From Microbacterium sp. (GTDB taxonomy: Bacteria > Actinomycetota > Actinomycetes > Actinomycetales > Microbacteriaceae), in the NCBI GenBank assembly GCA_003524435.1, contig DQHP01000089.1, positions 1 to 54,001 of the forward strand: a stretch of 54,001 nt of DNA, read 5' to 3'. The position numbers were made by a program, and so were the translations under genes. Under the pieces are notes generated by a model. The model did no database searches. It was given only the letters and a program-made list of their open reading frames with translations, and was not told the origin of the DNA. Below are positions 24,206 through 32,970 of this stretch, in pieces (position 1 is the first letter of the stretch; each line of letters starts with the position of its first letter).

Positions 24206-25630
24206 TCAGCTCAGCGCGTGCTCGGAAATGTACGCTCGCAACTGCTGCTCGTCGTCGGGCATGCTCAACACACGCTGCGGCGCTTCGAGCAGAGTCTGGG
24301 TTTCAGCATCCGGTTCGATCGCCTTGCCGAGCGCCTCCTCAATGAGGCCGGCGAACTTCGCGGGCTTTGCTGTCTCGAGCGCGAGCATCGGGGAGCCAGT
24401 TTCGACGTGATCGCGTGCGATCTTCACGCCATCGGCCGTGTGTGGATCAAGGATGACGCCGTTATTCTCTGAGAAATCGCGGATCGTTGCGAGCCGATCC
24501 GCATGCGTGCTGGTGCCGCTGACGATGCCGAACTCGACCAGTAAACGCTCTTTCTCAGTCGAGAGATTGATCTCGTCGCGCTCTTCGAGCTCATGCCAGG
24601 CGGACGCAGTGCGCTCGGGGTCGCGGCCGAGCAGGTCAAAGACGAAGCGCTCAAGGTTCGACGCACGCGAGACATCCATTGAAGGGCTGGACGTCGCCAG
24701 GGTGTTCTCCGCATTTCGCGGCCGGTAGTGGCCGGTACGGAAGAATTCATCAAGGACGTTGTTCTCGTTCGATGCGAGGACGAGTTTGCGGATCGGGATG
24801 CCCATACTCCGTGCATAGTGACCCGAGAGAATGTTGCCGAAGTTGCCCGAGGGAACCGCGAACGACACTTCGTAATCCGCACGGTCGGCTGCCTCGACAG
24901 CATCCGTCACGCGCAGCCACGCCCACACGTAATAGACGATTTGGGCGGAGATACGCCCAAAGTTGATTGAGTTGACCGCCCCGAGGCTGTGCGCACGCTT
25001 GAAGTCCAGGTCGCTGGAAAGTCGCTTGACGAGGTTCTGACAGTCATCGAAGTTGCCCTCGACAGCGATGTTGTGGACGTTCTCGTCTTGCAGTGAATAC
25101 ATCTGCGCGCGCTGGAAAGCGCTCATACGACCCTGCGGAGAGAGCATGAACACAGAGACACGTTCGCGGCCACGAAGAGCGTGTTCGGCAGCAGAGCCGG
25201 TGTCGCCGGAAGTGGCGCCGAGCACGTTCAGCACACGATCGTTTTTCTCGAGGACATACTCCAACGCTTCACCGAGGAACTGCATCGCCATGTCCTTGAA
25301 AGCCAGCGTCGGCCCCTCAGACAGCCCGACAAGCGTCATGCCTTCACCGATGTCGCTGAGCGGCACGATCTCTTCGGCTGCAAACTTGCCGCCGCCGTAG
25401 GCCGCCGCAGTCAGGCGCGCGAGATCATTTTTCGGGATGTCTGTTGCGAAGAGCCCAATGATCTCGGTGGCGAGTTCTGGGTAGCTCAACGCACGCAGAC
25501 GCTCTAGTTCTTCAGCGCTGAGCTGCGGGAGCGTCTCAGGGACGGCGAGTCCGCCATTGGGCGCGAGCCCTTCTAGCAGGACATCGCTGAACTGTCCGAG
25601 CGTGCCGCCGCGTGTGGAGATGTACTGCAA
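24206..25630 (-). CDS. thrC: Threonine synthase (long, E. coli/fungal-like class)
   Basis: A 474-residue PLP enzyme converting O-phosphohomoserine to threonine. It begins MQYISTRGGTLGQFSDVLLEG, typical of the long class, and the PLP lysine is K112 in LAFKDMAMQ. GATSGDTGSAA is the phosphate-binding loop, and AVNSINFGRISAQIVYY follows. The long class differs from the shorter (about 360-residue) type found between hom and thrB in mycobacteria. Here thrC stands apart from hom-thrB by about 9 kb, on the opposite strand. The amino-acid transporter ATPase gene ends 88 bases upstream. Confidence 0.95.
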   Translation of the reverse strand: MQYISTRGGTLGQFSDVLLEGLAPNGGLAVPETLPQLSAEELERLRALSYPELATEIIGLFATDIPKNDLARLTAAAYGGGKFAAEEIVPLSDIGEGMTLVGLSEGPTLAFKDMAMQFLGEALEYVLEKNDRVLNVLGATSGDTGSAAEHALRGRERVSVFMLSPQGRMSAFQRAQMYSLQDENVHNIAVEGNFDDCQNLVKRLSSDLDFKRAHSLGAVNSINFGRISAQIVYYVWAWLRVTDAVEAADRADYEVSFAVPSGNFGNILSGHYARSMGIPIRKLVLASNENNVLDEFFRTGHYRPRNAENTLATSSPSMDVSRASNLERFVFDLLGRDPERTASAWHELEERDEINLSTEKERLLVEFGIVSGTSTHADRLATIRDFSENNGVILDPHTADGVKIARDHVETGSPMLALETAKPAKFAGLIEEALGKAIEPDAETQTLLEAPQRVLSMPDDEQQLRAYISEHALS

Positions 25631-25718
25631 GATCTCGTACCTCGATTGTGCTGAGAGTGGGTGCCAAGTTCGTCGCTTCTATCGTAGGGCGTGAGTCGCG
25701 ACGAACTTGTCACCTGTG

Positions 25719-26444
25719 TCACAACACCTTGTTCAGGAATGCTTGCGTGCGTTCTTCCCGCGGGGAGTCGAAGATCGCGTTCGGCTCTCCCTCTTCGACG
25801 ACAACGCCGCCGTCCATGAAAATGACGCGATCGCCAACTTCGCGGGCGAACCCCATCTCATGCGTGACGACGACCATCGTCATACCTTCATCAGCGAGGT
25901 TCTTCATGACGGCGAGGACATCTCCGACCAGCTCAGGGTCAAGGGCCGAAGTCGGTTCGTCGAACAGGAGGATCTTTGGTTCCATCGCGAGCGCACGAGC
26001 AATCGCCACTCGTTGCTGCTGACCGCCGGAGAGTTGCGCGGGATAAGCGTTCTCTTTTTCGGAGAGCCCGACCTTCACCAGCAGTGCGCGGCCGCGCTCG
26101 CGTGCCGCGTCCTTGTCGAGGCCGCGAACTTTCATCGGAGCAAGCATGATGTTTTCGATCACGGACTTGTGCGGGAACAGATTGAACTGCTGGAAGACCA
26201 TGCCGATCTCGGTACGCACTTCATCGATTTTGATCCGCTTGTCGGTCACGTCATGACCGTCGACGATGACCGTGCCGCTGGTGATCTCTTCCAACAAGTT
26301 GAGGCACCGAAGAAGTGTGCTCTTTCCAGAACCGGACGGGCCGATGACACAGACGACCTCGGACTCGTCGACAGAGCAGTTGATCCCAGAGAGGACCTCG
26401 TTGTCGCCGAAGGACTTATGGAGGTCTTTGACTTCAATAATCAT
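25719..26444 (-). CDS. Polar amino-acid ABC transporter ATPase (GlnQ-like)
   Basis: A 241-residue ATPase. It has Walker A GPSGSGKST, LNLLEEITSGTVIVDG, signature LSGGQQQRVAIARAL, Walker B ILLFDEPTSALDPE and switch MVVVTHEMGFAREVGDRV. This pattern and length are those of the GlnQ/HisP group that takes up polar amino acids. It ends the three-gene operon binding protein-permease-ATPase. The permease stop is two bases before its start. Confidence 0.92.
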   Translation of the reverse strand: MIIEVKDLHKSFGDNEVLSGINCSVDESEVVCVIGPSGSGKSTLLRCLNLLEEITSGTVIVDGHDVTDKRIKIDEVRTEIGMVFQQFNLFPHKSVIENIMLAPMKVRGLDKDAARERGRALLVKVGLSEKENAYPAQLSGGQQQRVAIARALAMEPKILLFDEPTSALDPELVGDVLAVMKNLADEGMTMVVVTHEMGFAREVGDRVIFMDGGVVVEEGEPNAIFDSPREERTQAFLNKVL

Positions 26445-26446
26445 GG

Positions 26447-27112
26447 TCAGCGGTCCAATCGCTTTTCAACAATACTGAGCACCTTCGACAGCGTGAGCGT
26501 GATGACGAGGTAGAAGACGGCGACGGTCGTGTAAATCTCGACCGCGTTGAAGTGGCTGGCCGCGATCATACGCCCCTGGAAGATGAGCTCAGGTACAAGG
26601 ATCACCGACAAAAGTGACGTGTCCTTGATGCTGATGATGAACTGGTTGCCCAGCGGCGGGATCATCCGTCGGAAAGCCTGTGGCCAGATCACGTTGAGCA
26701 TCGTCGTGTGCTTGCCCATGCCGAGCGAGCGCCCTGCCTCCATCTGGCCCTTATCAACAGACTGCACCGCGCCTCGCACAATCTCCGCGATATATGCGCC
26801 GGAGTTCAAAGCGATCACGATGATACCGGCGACGAGGGAGGGGAGCGTGTAGTTGATGATGAGGGGGAGTGCGAAGTAGATCCAGATCGCCTGGACCAGC
26901 ACCGGAGTGCCGCGGATGAGTTCGACGTAAACAGTGGCGAGCCAGTACAGCGGTTTGATCTTGCTGATACGTCCCAAGCCAACGAACGCTCCGATGACGA
27001 AACCGATGCCGATACCGATGACCGAGACCAAGAGTGTGTAGTACAGGCCGATGCCGAGCGCCGGGAGGAACTCGATCACCCCGGCCCAATTGAAGTTTGC
27101 GAGTGCGTTCAT
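26447..27112 (-). CDS. Polar amino-acid ABC transporter permease
   Basis: 221 residues counted from ATG 27112, which has GAGAGG ten bases upstream. An in-frame ATG at 27130 would add six residues. LPALGIGLYYTLLVSVIGIGIGFVIG is the first HEQRo-permease helix, and GRSLGMGKHTTMLNVIWPQAFRRMIPPLGNQFI is the EAA loop of the HisM/GlnP family. It works with the ATPase just downstream and the lipoprotein upstream. Confidence 0.9.
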   Translation of the reverse strand: MNALANFNWAGVIEFLPALGIGLYYTLLVSVIGIGIGFVIGAFVGLGRISKIKPLYWLATVYVELIRGTPVLVQAIWIYFALPLIINYTLPSLVAGIIVIALNSGAYIAEIVRGAVQSVDKGQMEAGRSLGMGKHTTMLNVIWPQAFRRMIPPLGNQFIISIKDTSLLSVILVPELIFQGRMIAASHFNAVEIYTTVAVFYLVITLTLSKVLSIVEKRLDR

Positions 27113-27134
27113 ATCGAGTGTGCCTCTCATAGAA

Positions 27135-27162
27135 GAGGCGGGTGCATCAATGCACCCGCCTC
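27135..27162 (-). terminator. Hairpin between amino-acid binding protein and permease genes
   Basis: Perfect 12-bp arms GAGGCGGGTGCA (27135-27146) and TGCACCCGCCTC (27151-27162) with a 4-base loop. In the transcript it lies 20 bases after the binding-protein stop (27182-27184) and is followed by TTCTATGAG. The poor T tract suggests partial termination or 3'-end protection, letting more binding protein than permease be made. Confidence 0.65.
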
Positions 27163-27181
27163 AACGAATAGTGCGTGGAGG

Positions 27182-28036
27182 TTACTTCGGGTCCACGCCC
27201 ATGCCCGCAAGATCCTCGAGCCATGTGGGCTCCTCGCCAAACCATTCGGTGTAGATCTCTGCGTAGCGTCCGTCGTCGATCATGTTGGCCAGCGCCTGGT
27301 TCATGGCCTCAACGAGAGCCTCATTGTCCTTGGAGACTGCAATGCCGTACTCCTGCGCCTCATAGAGGTCACCGACTACCTTGAGCTTTCCTTCGCCGGT
27401 GGTCTTGATGTAGTACTCGACGTTGGGTGCGTCATAAAGCAGAGCATCCGCCGTTCCGCCCTCGACCGCGAGATACATCTGGTCGAGCTGCTCAAACGGC
27501 AGCGCCTTTGCGCCGGGCACGTTCTCGGCGAGGTAGTCCAGCGGAGCTGAGCCCAGGCGAGAAGCAACGGTCTTGCCGTCGAGGTCTTCCATGCTCTCGA
27601 TATCGGTGTTATCTACCGGGACACCGATGAGCGTGCCGGACTTGTAGTACGGGCTGGTGAAGTCGACAGCAGCCTTGCGCTCATCGGTGATTGTGATGCC
27701 AGCAATCGCGATATCGAACGCGCCGGTCTGCAGGCCAGGAATGATGCCATCGAAGTTCGTGATTTCAAGGTTGATATCGAAGCCAGCCTCTTCGGCGATC
27801 GCGTTGACGATGTCCATGTCGAAGCCGACGTGCTCACCATCCTGATCGAACTCGAACGGCACGAACGAGCTGTCGGTGGCGACTGTGTAGCTGTCCTTGA
27901 GGTCGCCTTCGGCTGCATCGCCGCCAGCGTCGCCGCCTGAGGTGTCACCGCCAGAGCATCCAGCTAGCCCCATTGAGAGCGCGATCGCGGTCAGCGCGCC
28001 GAAGGCGACGGTGGAGGAACGCTTTGAAAACTGCAT
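27182..28036 (-). CDS. Amino-acid ABC transporter substrate-binding lipoprotein (SBP family 3)
   Basis: A 284-residue lipoprotein with lipobox GLAGC (Cys about 27) followed by an acidic Gly/Ser/Asp linker. The SBP_bac_3 signature GFDMDIVNAIAEEAGFDINLE and DFTSPYYKSGTLIGVP are clear. It binds a polar amino acid outside the membrane, and the exact ligand is not readable. Start ATG 28036 has AGAAGGGC upstream. A candidate promoter lies at 28087-28114. Confidence 0.93.
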   Translation of the reverse strand: MQFSKRSSTVAFGALTAIALSMGLAGCSGGDTSGGDAGGDAAEGDLKDSYTVATDSSFVPFEFDQDGEHVGFDMDIVNAIAEEAGFDINLEITNFDGIIPGLQTGAFDIAIAGITITDERKAAVDFTSPYYKSGTLIGVPVDNTDIESMEDLDGKTVASRLGSAPLDYLAENVPGAKALPFEQLDQMYLAVEGGTADALLYDAPNVEYYIKTTGEGKLKVVGDLYEAQEYGIAVSKDNEALVEAMNQALANMIDDGRYAEIYTEWFGEEPTWLEDLAGMGVDPK

Positions 28037-28333
28037 TGTTTGCCCTTCTGAAGCATGGAGTCTCGAGTAGAGGAACCTCCTTCCACGCTATGGAGCATGC
28101 GCGAGACATGTCAATACGAGCGAGGAGCACCAGGGCGCGATTCGCGTGAGGATGCGTCGCGATCTCGATTTTGCGCCGCACGCGCTTTGGCCCCAGGAAT
28201 CACGGTGTTTCCGTGGAATCTCGGTTGCATACATCGAAGAGGCGCGGTACCGAATCAGTTGCACGCCGCCGAAAGTCACGTTCTGGTACCAACTGGTCGC
28301 GGGTACTCCGCTCCGCGCATTTAGACATAGCGG
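28037..28333. other. Gene-free stretch between transporter operon and tRNA
   Basis: This stretch forms most of a 334-base gap (28037-28370) without a gene. It holds the candidate promoter near 28100 and the tRNA terminator just beyond its right end. Short open frames across it and the tRNA have no family pattern. I see nothing else in it. Confidence 0.5.
28087..28114 (-). promoter_or_regulatory. Candidate sigma-70-type promoter for the amino-acid transporter operon
   Basis: On the minus strand a perfect -35 TTGACA (28109-28114) is followed after 16 bases by CATAGC (28087-28092), which matches the -10 consensus at only three of six positions. It points at the binding-protein start about 50 bases further on. 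Supported by motif only. Confidence 0.35.
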
Positions 28334-28360
28334 AAGGGCCGCCCAATGGACGGCCCTTCG
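28334..28360 (-). terminator. Terminator-like hairpin downstream of tRNA-Arg
   Basis: GAAGGGCCG (28334-28342) and CGGCCCTTC (28352-28360) form a 9-bp stem with a 9-base loop, ten bases past the tRNA 3' end. The bases before it (AATTTTC in the transcript) are T-rich, those after it are not. Confidence 0.6.
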
Positions 28361-28370
28361 AAAATTGTGT

Positions 28371-28443
28371 GCCCCCGACAGGAGTTGAACCTGCGACCTA
28401 CGGTACCGGAAACCGGCGCTCTATCCACTGAGCTACGGAGGCG
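28371..28443 (-). tRNA. tRNA-Arg (anticodon CCG)
   Basis: On the minus strand a 73-base cloverleaf folds. The acceptor is GCCTCCG with CGGGGGC. The D-arm is GCTC..GAGC. The anticodon arm has loop TTCCGGT, so anticodon CCG. The T-loop is GGTTCAACTCC. The discriminator base is A and CCA is not encoded. The first anticodon-stem pair is mismatched (C-T). It reads CGG codons. It lies near argS, an arrangement also seen in mycobacteria. Confidence 0.93.
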
Positions 28444-28458
28444 TACCGATCGACAATA

Positions 28459-29274
28459 TCACTGCTTGAGGTCAGGCTCAGAACCGTCGAGTTCGGTGTC
28501 GCCCGCATCTGTGACCGGGGCAGCGATAAGTTCCTCAAGAGCCGCTCCGACCTGTGCCGCCAAATAACGATGCCCTTCGTTAGACGGATGCCGGTTTCCG
28601 AGGTCGACATCGATCACGTCAAGGTAGTTCTGTTCCGTGATCCACTGATCTTGTACCGGTGAGATGTACCACCACCCGCGAGCCCCGGCCAACGCCGCGA
28701 GGTCGCGGTCGATACGTGCTGTCTCGGCGCCGACGGGCAAAATGTGCGGCGCCGGACCAAGCACAACAATGGGTGCGTCTGAGTACATCGCAGCGAGATC
28801 ATCCCATGCCGCAGTCACGGCTTCGCGATAGCCTTTTGCGCCCTGCAAACGGTCGTTGATTGAGCCTTGGATGAGGACCAAGTCCGGTTCAAGTGTGGGA
28901 TCGAGCGCTGAGATCCGCTCACCAAAGGCTGGACCGTCAACGCCGGCCTTCATATAACCACTGCCGCGAACGCCGTTGACGACAGTTTCGCCACCGAGTA
29001 CATCTGCCAGGAGATATGCGTAGCCGAGCGTGGGCTCGGTCGCTGCGGAACCATACGTCCACGAATCGCCGAACACGAGAGCGAGCGGATGCTCCGGCAA
29101 TACGAGCGGCGCTGGAGCCACCGTCGCGACATCCTCAGCGGCCAGGATGGGGGCGTCCATAGCGGCCGGAATCCACGGACGCCACACGCCCATCACCACC
29201 GCTGTTGCAACGGTCGCGACGGCAAGTACCAACGCTGTTGCGCGCGTCCTGCGCTTCGACATCCCCAGAGCCAT
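28459..29274 (-). CDS. Secreted or membrane-anchored SGNH/GDSL hydrolase
   Basis: About 271 residues counted from ATG 29274 (an in-frame ATG at 29262 is also possible; neither has a good Shine-Dalgarno). An N-terminal basic stretch and hydrophobic helix (ATALVLAVATVATAVVMGVW) form a signal anchor. SGNH blocks follow: FGDSWTYG (Ser of block I), VRGSGYMKAG (Gly block), QGSINDR (Asn block) and RHPSNEGH (Asp/His block V). These esterases or acyl hydrolases act on envelope lipids or sugars; the substrate is unknown. It lies between the tRNA and argS and is divergent from argS. Confidence 0.82.
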   Translation of the reverse strand: MALGMSKRRTRATALVLAVATVATAVVMGVWRPWIPAAMDAPILAAEDVATVAPAPLVLPEHPLALVFGDSWTYGSAATEPTLGYAYLLADVLGGETVVNGVRGSGYMKAGVDGPAFGERISALDPTLEPDLVLIQGSINDRLQGAKGYREAVTAAWDDLAAMYSDAPIVVLGPAPHILPVGAETARIDRDLAALAGARGWWYISPVQDQWITEQNYLDVIDVDLGNRHPSNEGHRYLAAQVGAALEELIAAPVTDAGDTELDGSEPDLKQ

Positions 29275-29367
29275 GGCATGAGGGTAAACGATCCGTCGCC
29301 TATCGCCAATTCGACGGGCGCGAGTCCGCGCAGAAGGTGCTCTGGCGCGCCGTAGACTTGAGGGGAT

Positions 29368-31032
29368 ATGAACCCCGACACTCTTGCCGAAGCCATTCTC
29401 GCCGTCGTGACGCAGATCGCGAAGACCTCGCGACCAGACGAGGCGCTTGACCTCGACGTTTCCGAGGTTGTCCTGGAGCGACCGCGCAATCGCGACCATG
29501 GCGATTGGGCGTCCAACGTTGCCATGCGTCTTGCTAAGAAGCTCGGAATGAACCCGCGTGAGCTCGCACAGCGGATTGCTGACGAGATTGTTGGTGCCGA
29601 CGGGGTCGCAAGTGCCGAGGTAGCGGGCCCTGGCTTCATCAACTTCCGCCTGGACGCGGCAGCCGCTGGGGTTCTGGCACAGACGATTGTCAACGCTGGC
29701 GATGCCTACGGAACCAACGACTCCCAACAGGGCGTCAGCGTGAACGTCGAATTCGTTTCAGCGAACCCCACCGGCCCGTTGCATATTGCCCACACGCGCT
29801 GGGCAGCTCTGGGGGATTCGATCGTGCGCCTGCTGCTGGCCAGCGGTGCGAATGCCGTCCGCGAGTATTACATCAACGATGCCGGTGCGCAGATGCAGCG
29901 GTTTGCGGGCTCGATCATCGCCGCAGCGAAGGGGGAGCCCACGCCTGAGGGTGGCTACCCGGGCGAGTACATTGCGACACTCGCCGGACGCGTTACCCAG
30001 GCACGCCCTGACCTTCTGGAGCTGCCAGAGGCACAGCAGCTAGCCGTTGCGGAAGATCTTGCCTACGAATATCAGCTCGCCGAGATCAAGCACTCTCTTG
30101 ACCGCTTCAACGTGCCCTTTGACGAGTGGTTCTCGGAGCGTACCTTGCACGCGAAGGATGCCTCGGGATCTAGCCTCATCGATCAGGCAGTTGAGCGCCT
30201 ACGCGAACAGGGCCACGTCTTCGATGAAGGCGGCGCGGTCTGGGTGCGAACCACTGACTTCGGCGATGACAAAGACCGGGTCATCCGTCGCTCGAACGGC
30301 GAGTACACTTACTTCGCCGCTGACGCCGCTTATTACCTGAGCAAGGGCGACCGGGGATTCGAGAACAAGATCTACCTGCTCGGCGCTGACCACCACGGCT
30401 ATGTCCATCGGCTTAAAGCCATCGCTGGTGCTGCGGGAGAAGACCCGGAAAAGAACATTCAAGTGCTGATTGGTCAGATGGTTTCGATCAACGGCGCGCG
30501 TCTTTCTAAGCGTGCCGGCAACATCATCGAGATGGATGACCTCCTTGACTGGCTCGGCACCGACGCACTGCGGTACTCGCTGGAGCGCTCGCCAGCTGAT
30601 TCACCGCTGGACCTTGACCCCGAACTGCTGCAGAAGCGCACCAATGACAACCCGGTGTTCTACGTGCAGTACGCGCATGCCCGCACACACAATGTGGGCC
30701 GCAACGCTGCTGATTCCGGTATTGATCGCTCAGAGTTCGCACCAGAGACCCTGACGCACGAGACAGAGTCTGCGCTGCTCGGCGCGCTGCAGGAGTTCCC
30801 CCGCATCGTGGCGTTCGCTGCTGAGGTGCGCGAACCGCACCGTGTCGCTCGCTACCTCGAAGAGCTTGCAGGGCTTTATCACCGTTGGTACGACAACTGC
30901 CGGGTGATTCCGCTGAGTGATGGTCCGATCGAGACCGTGCACCGCACTCGACTGTGGCTGAATGATGCTGCTGGACAGGTGCTGCGTAATGGGCTTGGCC
31001 TGCTGGGCGTTTCTGCTCCGGAACGCATGTGA
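29368..31032 (+). CDS. argS: Arginyl-tRNA synthetase
   Basis: A 554-residue class I synthetase charging tRNA-Arg. The HIGH motif is HIAH at 139-142 in SANPTGPLHIAH, and the KMSKS region is reduced to ARLSKRAGN, both normal for ArgRS. The Arg-tRNA-synt N-domain occupies about the first 90 residues, and the anticodon-binding DALR domain ends at NGLGLLGVSAPERM. The length is usual. The stop overlaps the start of the LmeA-like gene. A tRNA-Arg gene lies 0.9 kb upstream. Confidence 0.96.
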   Translation: MNPDTLAEAILAVVTQIAKTSRPDEALDLDVSEVVLERPRNRDHGDWASNVAMRLAKKLGMNPRELAQRIADEIVGADGVASAEVAGPGFINFRLDAAAAGVLAQTIVNAGDAYGTNDSQQGVSVNVEFVSANPTGPLHIAHTRWAALGDSIVRLLLASGANAVREYYINDAGAQMQRFAGSIIAAAKGEPTPEGGYPGEYIATLAGRVTQARPDLLELPEAQQLAVAEDLAYEYQLAEIKHSLDRFNVPFDEWFSERTLHAKDASGSSLIDQAVERLREQGHVFDEGGAVWVRTTDFGDDKDRVIRRSNGEYTYFAADAAYYLSKGDRGFENKIYLLGADHHGYVHRLKAIAGAAGEDPEKNIQVLIGQMVSINGARLSKRAGNIIEMDDLLDWLGTDALRYSLERSPADSPLDLDPELLQKRTNDNPVFYVQYAHARTHNVGRNAADSGIDRSEFAPETLTHETESALLGALQEFPRIVAFAAEVREPHRVARYLEELAGLYHRWYDNCRVIPLSDGPIETVHRTRLWLNDAAGQVLRNGLGLLGVSAPERM

Positions 31033-31787
31033 TGTCCGACGAGGGGAGGACTCGCGCTCGTTGGCCGTGGGTGCTGCTCGTCGTCCTCCTCGTGTGCGCC
31101 GCGCTCATCGTGGCGGCAGAGTTCCTTGCCCGGGCCATTTTGCCTGGCGTCGTTCGCGGCATCGTGGTCGAACAGCTCGAGTTGCCCGCTGATCAGCAGC
31201 TCGGTGTAGAGGCCACTGGCGTGCTGTTGCCTCAGCTGCTGGGCGGACGCCTTGACGAGCTTCACCTGTCGTCTGACTCCGTCACGATTGGCGGCATCAC
31301 CGGCGCCGCTGAGGTGACTGCCACGGGAGTGCCGCTGCGCGGCGGGGATCTCACCGACGCGCAGGGCACAGTGCACATCGACCAGGACCAGTTCACTGGC
31401 TTGGTCGCGGCATCCGATTTGCCCATCGATGACGTCACTTTCGCGGAGCCTGATGTCACGGCCTCGGGCAGTATCTCCGTGTTGGGGATGGCGATTCCCG
31501 TGGCACTGACGGTGACCCCCAGTGCGGATGCGGGGGAGTTGGTACTCACTCCGGTGGAACTGCGCGTTGCCGGGCTCGCGCTCAACGCAGAGCAGGTCGC
31601 TGACAGATTCGGAGATGCCGCCGCGCGCCTGACCGGACCGCAACACATCTGCATCGCCGACCAGCTTCCGGCAGGTCTCACTGTGACCGGGCTCTCGATC
31701 AGCGGATCCACCGCTGTTATCGACGTCGACGTCGACGGTGCCATTGTCACCGATGCGGCGTTGCAGAAAAACGGTGTGTGCAACTAA
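31032..31787 (+). CDS. LmeA-like DUF2993 phospholipid-binding protein
   Basis: A 251-residue protein. An N-terminal signal anchor (PWVLLVVLLVCAALIVAAEF) precedes a beta-rich DUF2993 domain (VRGIVVEQLELPADQQLGVEATGVLLPQLLGG). Mycobacterial LmeA, in the same superfamily, binds phosphatidylinositide and affects lipomannan maturation. That role is only suggestive here. ATG 31032 overlaps the argS stop. Its stop overlaps the convergent YihY gene by four bases. Confidence 0.75.
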   Translation: MSDEGRTRARWPWVLLVVLLVCAALIVAAEFLARAILPGVVRGIVVEQLELPADQQLGVEATGVLLPQLLGGRLDELHLSSDSVTIGGITGAAEVTATGVPLRGGDLTDAQGTVHIDQDQFTGLVAASDLPIDDVTFAEPDVTASGSISVLGMAIPVALTVTPSADAGELVLTPVELRVAGLALNAEQVADRFGDAAARLTGPQHICIADQLPAGLTVTGLSISGSTAVIDVDVDGAIVTDAALQKNGVCN

Positions 31788-32830
31788 GAGCGTTCCTTGG
31801 CCTCCACAGCCTCCGCCGCCCGCAGCGCCTTCGTCGCAATCATCACATCCTGTTGCGCGCGCTGCACCCGACGCTGAGCAAAACTGCGTGCGCCCTGCGC
31901 CAAGATGCGGTCATGCTCTTCTTCTGCGCCCGTAACGATGTAGGCGCAAGCGATGAGGATCACCTGCGCGCTGAGGTTCAGCCAAATCAGTAGAGCGAGC
32001 AATGAGGCGAACGAGGCCAGCAGCGGATTGGATGTCGCGCCGCCGACGAACAGGCTCGAGAGTTCTTGCAACACAAGGAGGCCGAGCCCGCCCAGCAGGG
32101 CCCCTGACCACACGGCCCGAGCGGATGCACGGTAGCCAGCGAGCAATCGGAAAATGCCGAAGATCAGCAGAGCATTGAGTGCGAACACCACCAGTAGCGA
32201 GACGATCCGAATTCCCCATACAGCGCCGAGCGCATCAGAGGCAAGGCCGAGCAGGTCCGTCACGAATCCGATACCGATGCGCGCGACGAACGTGACTGCA
32301 GCCGCCGCGATGAATGAGACAGCAATCCCGATGGCCAACACGAGGTTGCGGACGATCACCCACAGCCAAAACGTGTCATCGAGTACGGACCCGGCGATGG
32401 TTCGTACTGCGATGCGAAGTGTGCCGATGGCGCCGAGGGCGGCTCCGACAAGCGCAACCGCAGAGATGATTCCCGCAAGCGAAAGGCCCGGTGGTGTCTC
32501 GATCGAGGCCGGGTCCTCCACAACACCACCCTCGCCTAGAAGGCCAGGCACGACCGAGTCCACAGCCTTAATGATGGCGTTCCACGCCTCCGTGTTGCCC
32601 GCGAGCCAAAGTGAGGCGATGGACAATCCGAGAAGAAGCCCCGCGAACACACTGAACAGCGCTCGATACGTGATGCTGTCTGCGAGAACCGGACCGCGGC
32701 GCTCGGTATACAGAAGAGCTGCACGGACGAGCTTTCGGGCGAGCGCCCAGGCGATCACCGATTTGACGACTCCCGCGATACCACCGGGTTTTCTCCCGGC
32801 CGGTGGACTGTCTGTGTGTATGCTCTCCAT
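31784..32830 (-). CDS. YihY/BrkB-family membrane protein
   Basis: 348 residues counted from ATG 32830, which follows GTGAAGGG. About six membrane helices are present. RRGPVLADSITYRALFSVFAG and the late LLIWLNLSAQVILIACAY match the YihY family, formerly mis-called RNase BN. Function is uncertain. Its promoter region is shared with the divergent lysA. Confidence 0.86.
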   Translation of the reverse strand: MESIHTDSPPAGRKPGGIAGVVKSVIAWALARKLVRAALLYTERRGPVLADSITYRALFSVFAGLLLGLSIASLWLAGNTEAWNAIIKAVDSVVPGLLGEGGVVEDPASIETPPGLSLAGIISAVALVGAALGAIGTLRIAVRTIAGSVLDDTFWLWVIVRNLVLAIGIAVSFIAAAAVTFVARIGIGFVTDLLGLASDALGAVWGIRIVSLLVVFALNALLIFGIFRLLAGYRASARAVWSGALLGGLGLLVLQELSSLFVGGATSNPLLASFASLLALLIWLNLSAQVILIACAYIVTGAEEEHDRILAQGARSFAQRRVQRAQQDVMIATKALRAAEAVEAKERS

Positions 32831-32970
32831 CCCTTCACCGTAATGAAAGGTCACCGTCGGCCGCGAGGGGCTCGCGAATGCAGGGGGCATCTTCTCGGTG
32901 CCATAGAATCGGGTCAGTCTCGTGCGGTGTGCTCCTGCGCGAGGATCTTTTTCCCCACGATTGGTGCTCT

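Noticed and set aside
28171..28567. Open frames across the tRNA-Arg region (for example PRQELNLRPTVPETG-type translations)
   Set aside because: These are the well-known spurious translations of tRNA genes and flanks; the cloverleaf explains the sequence.
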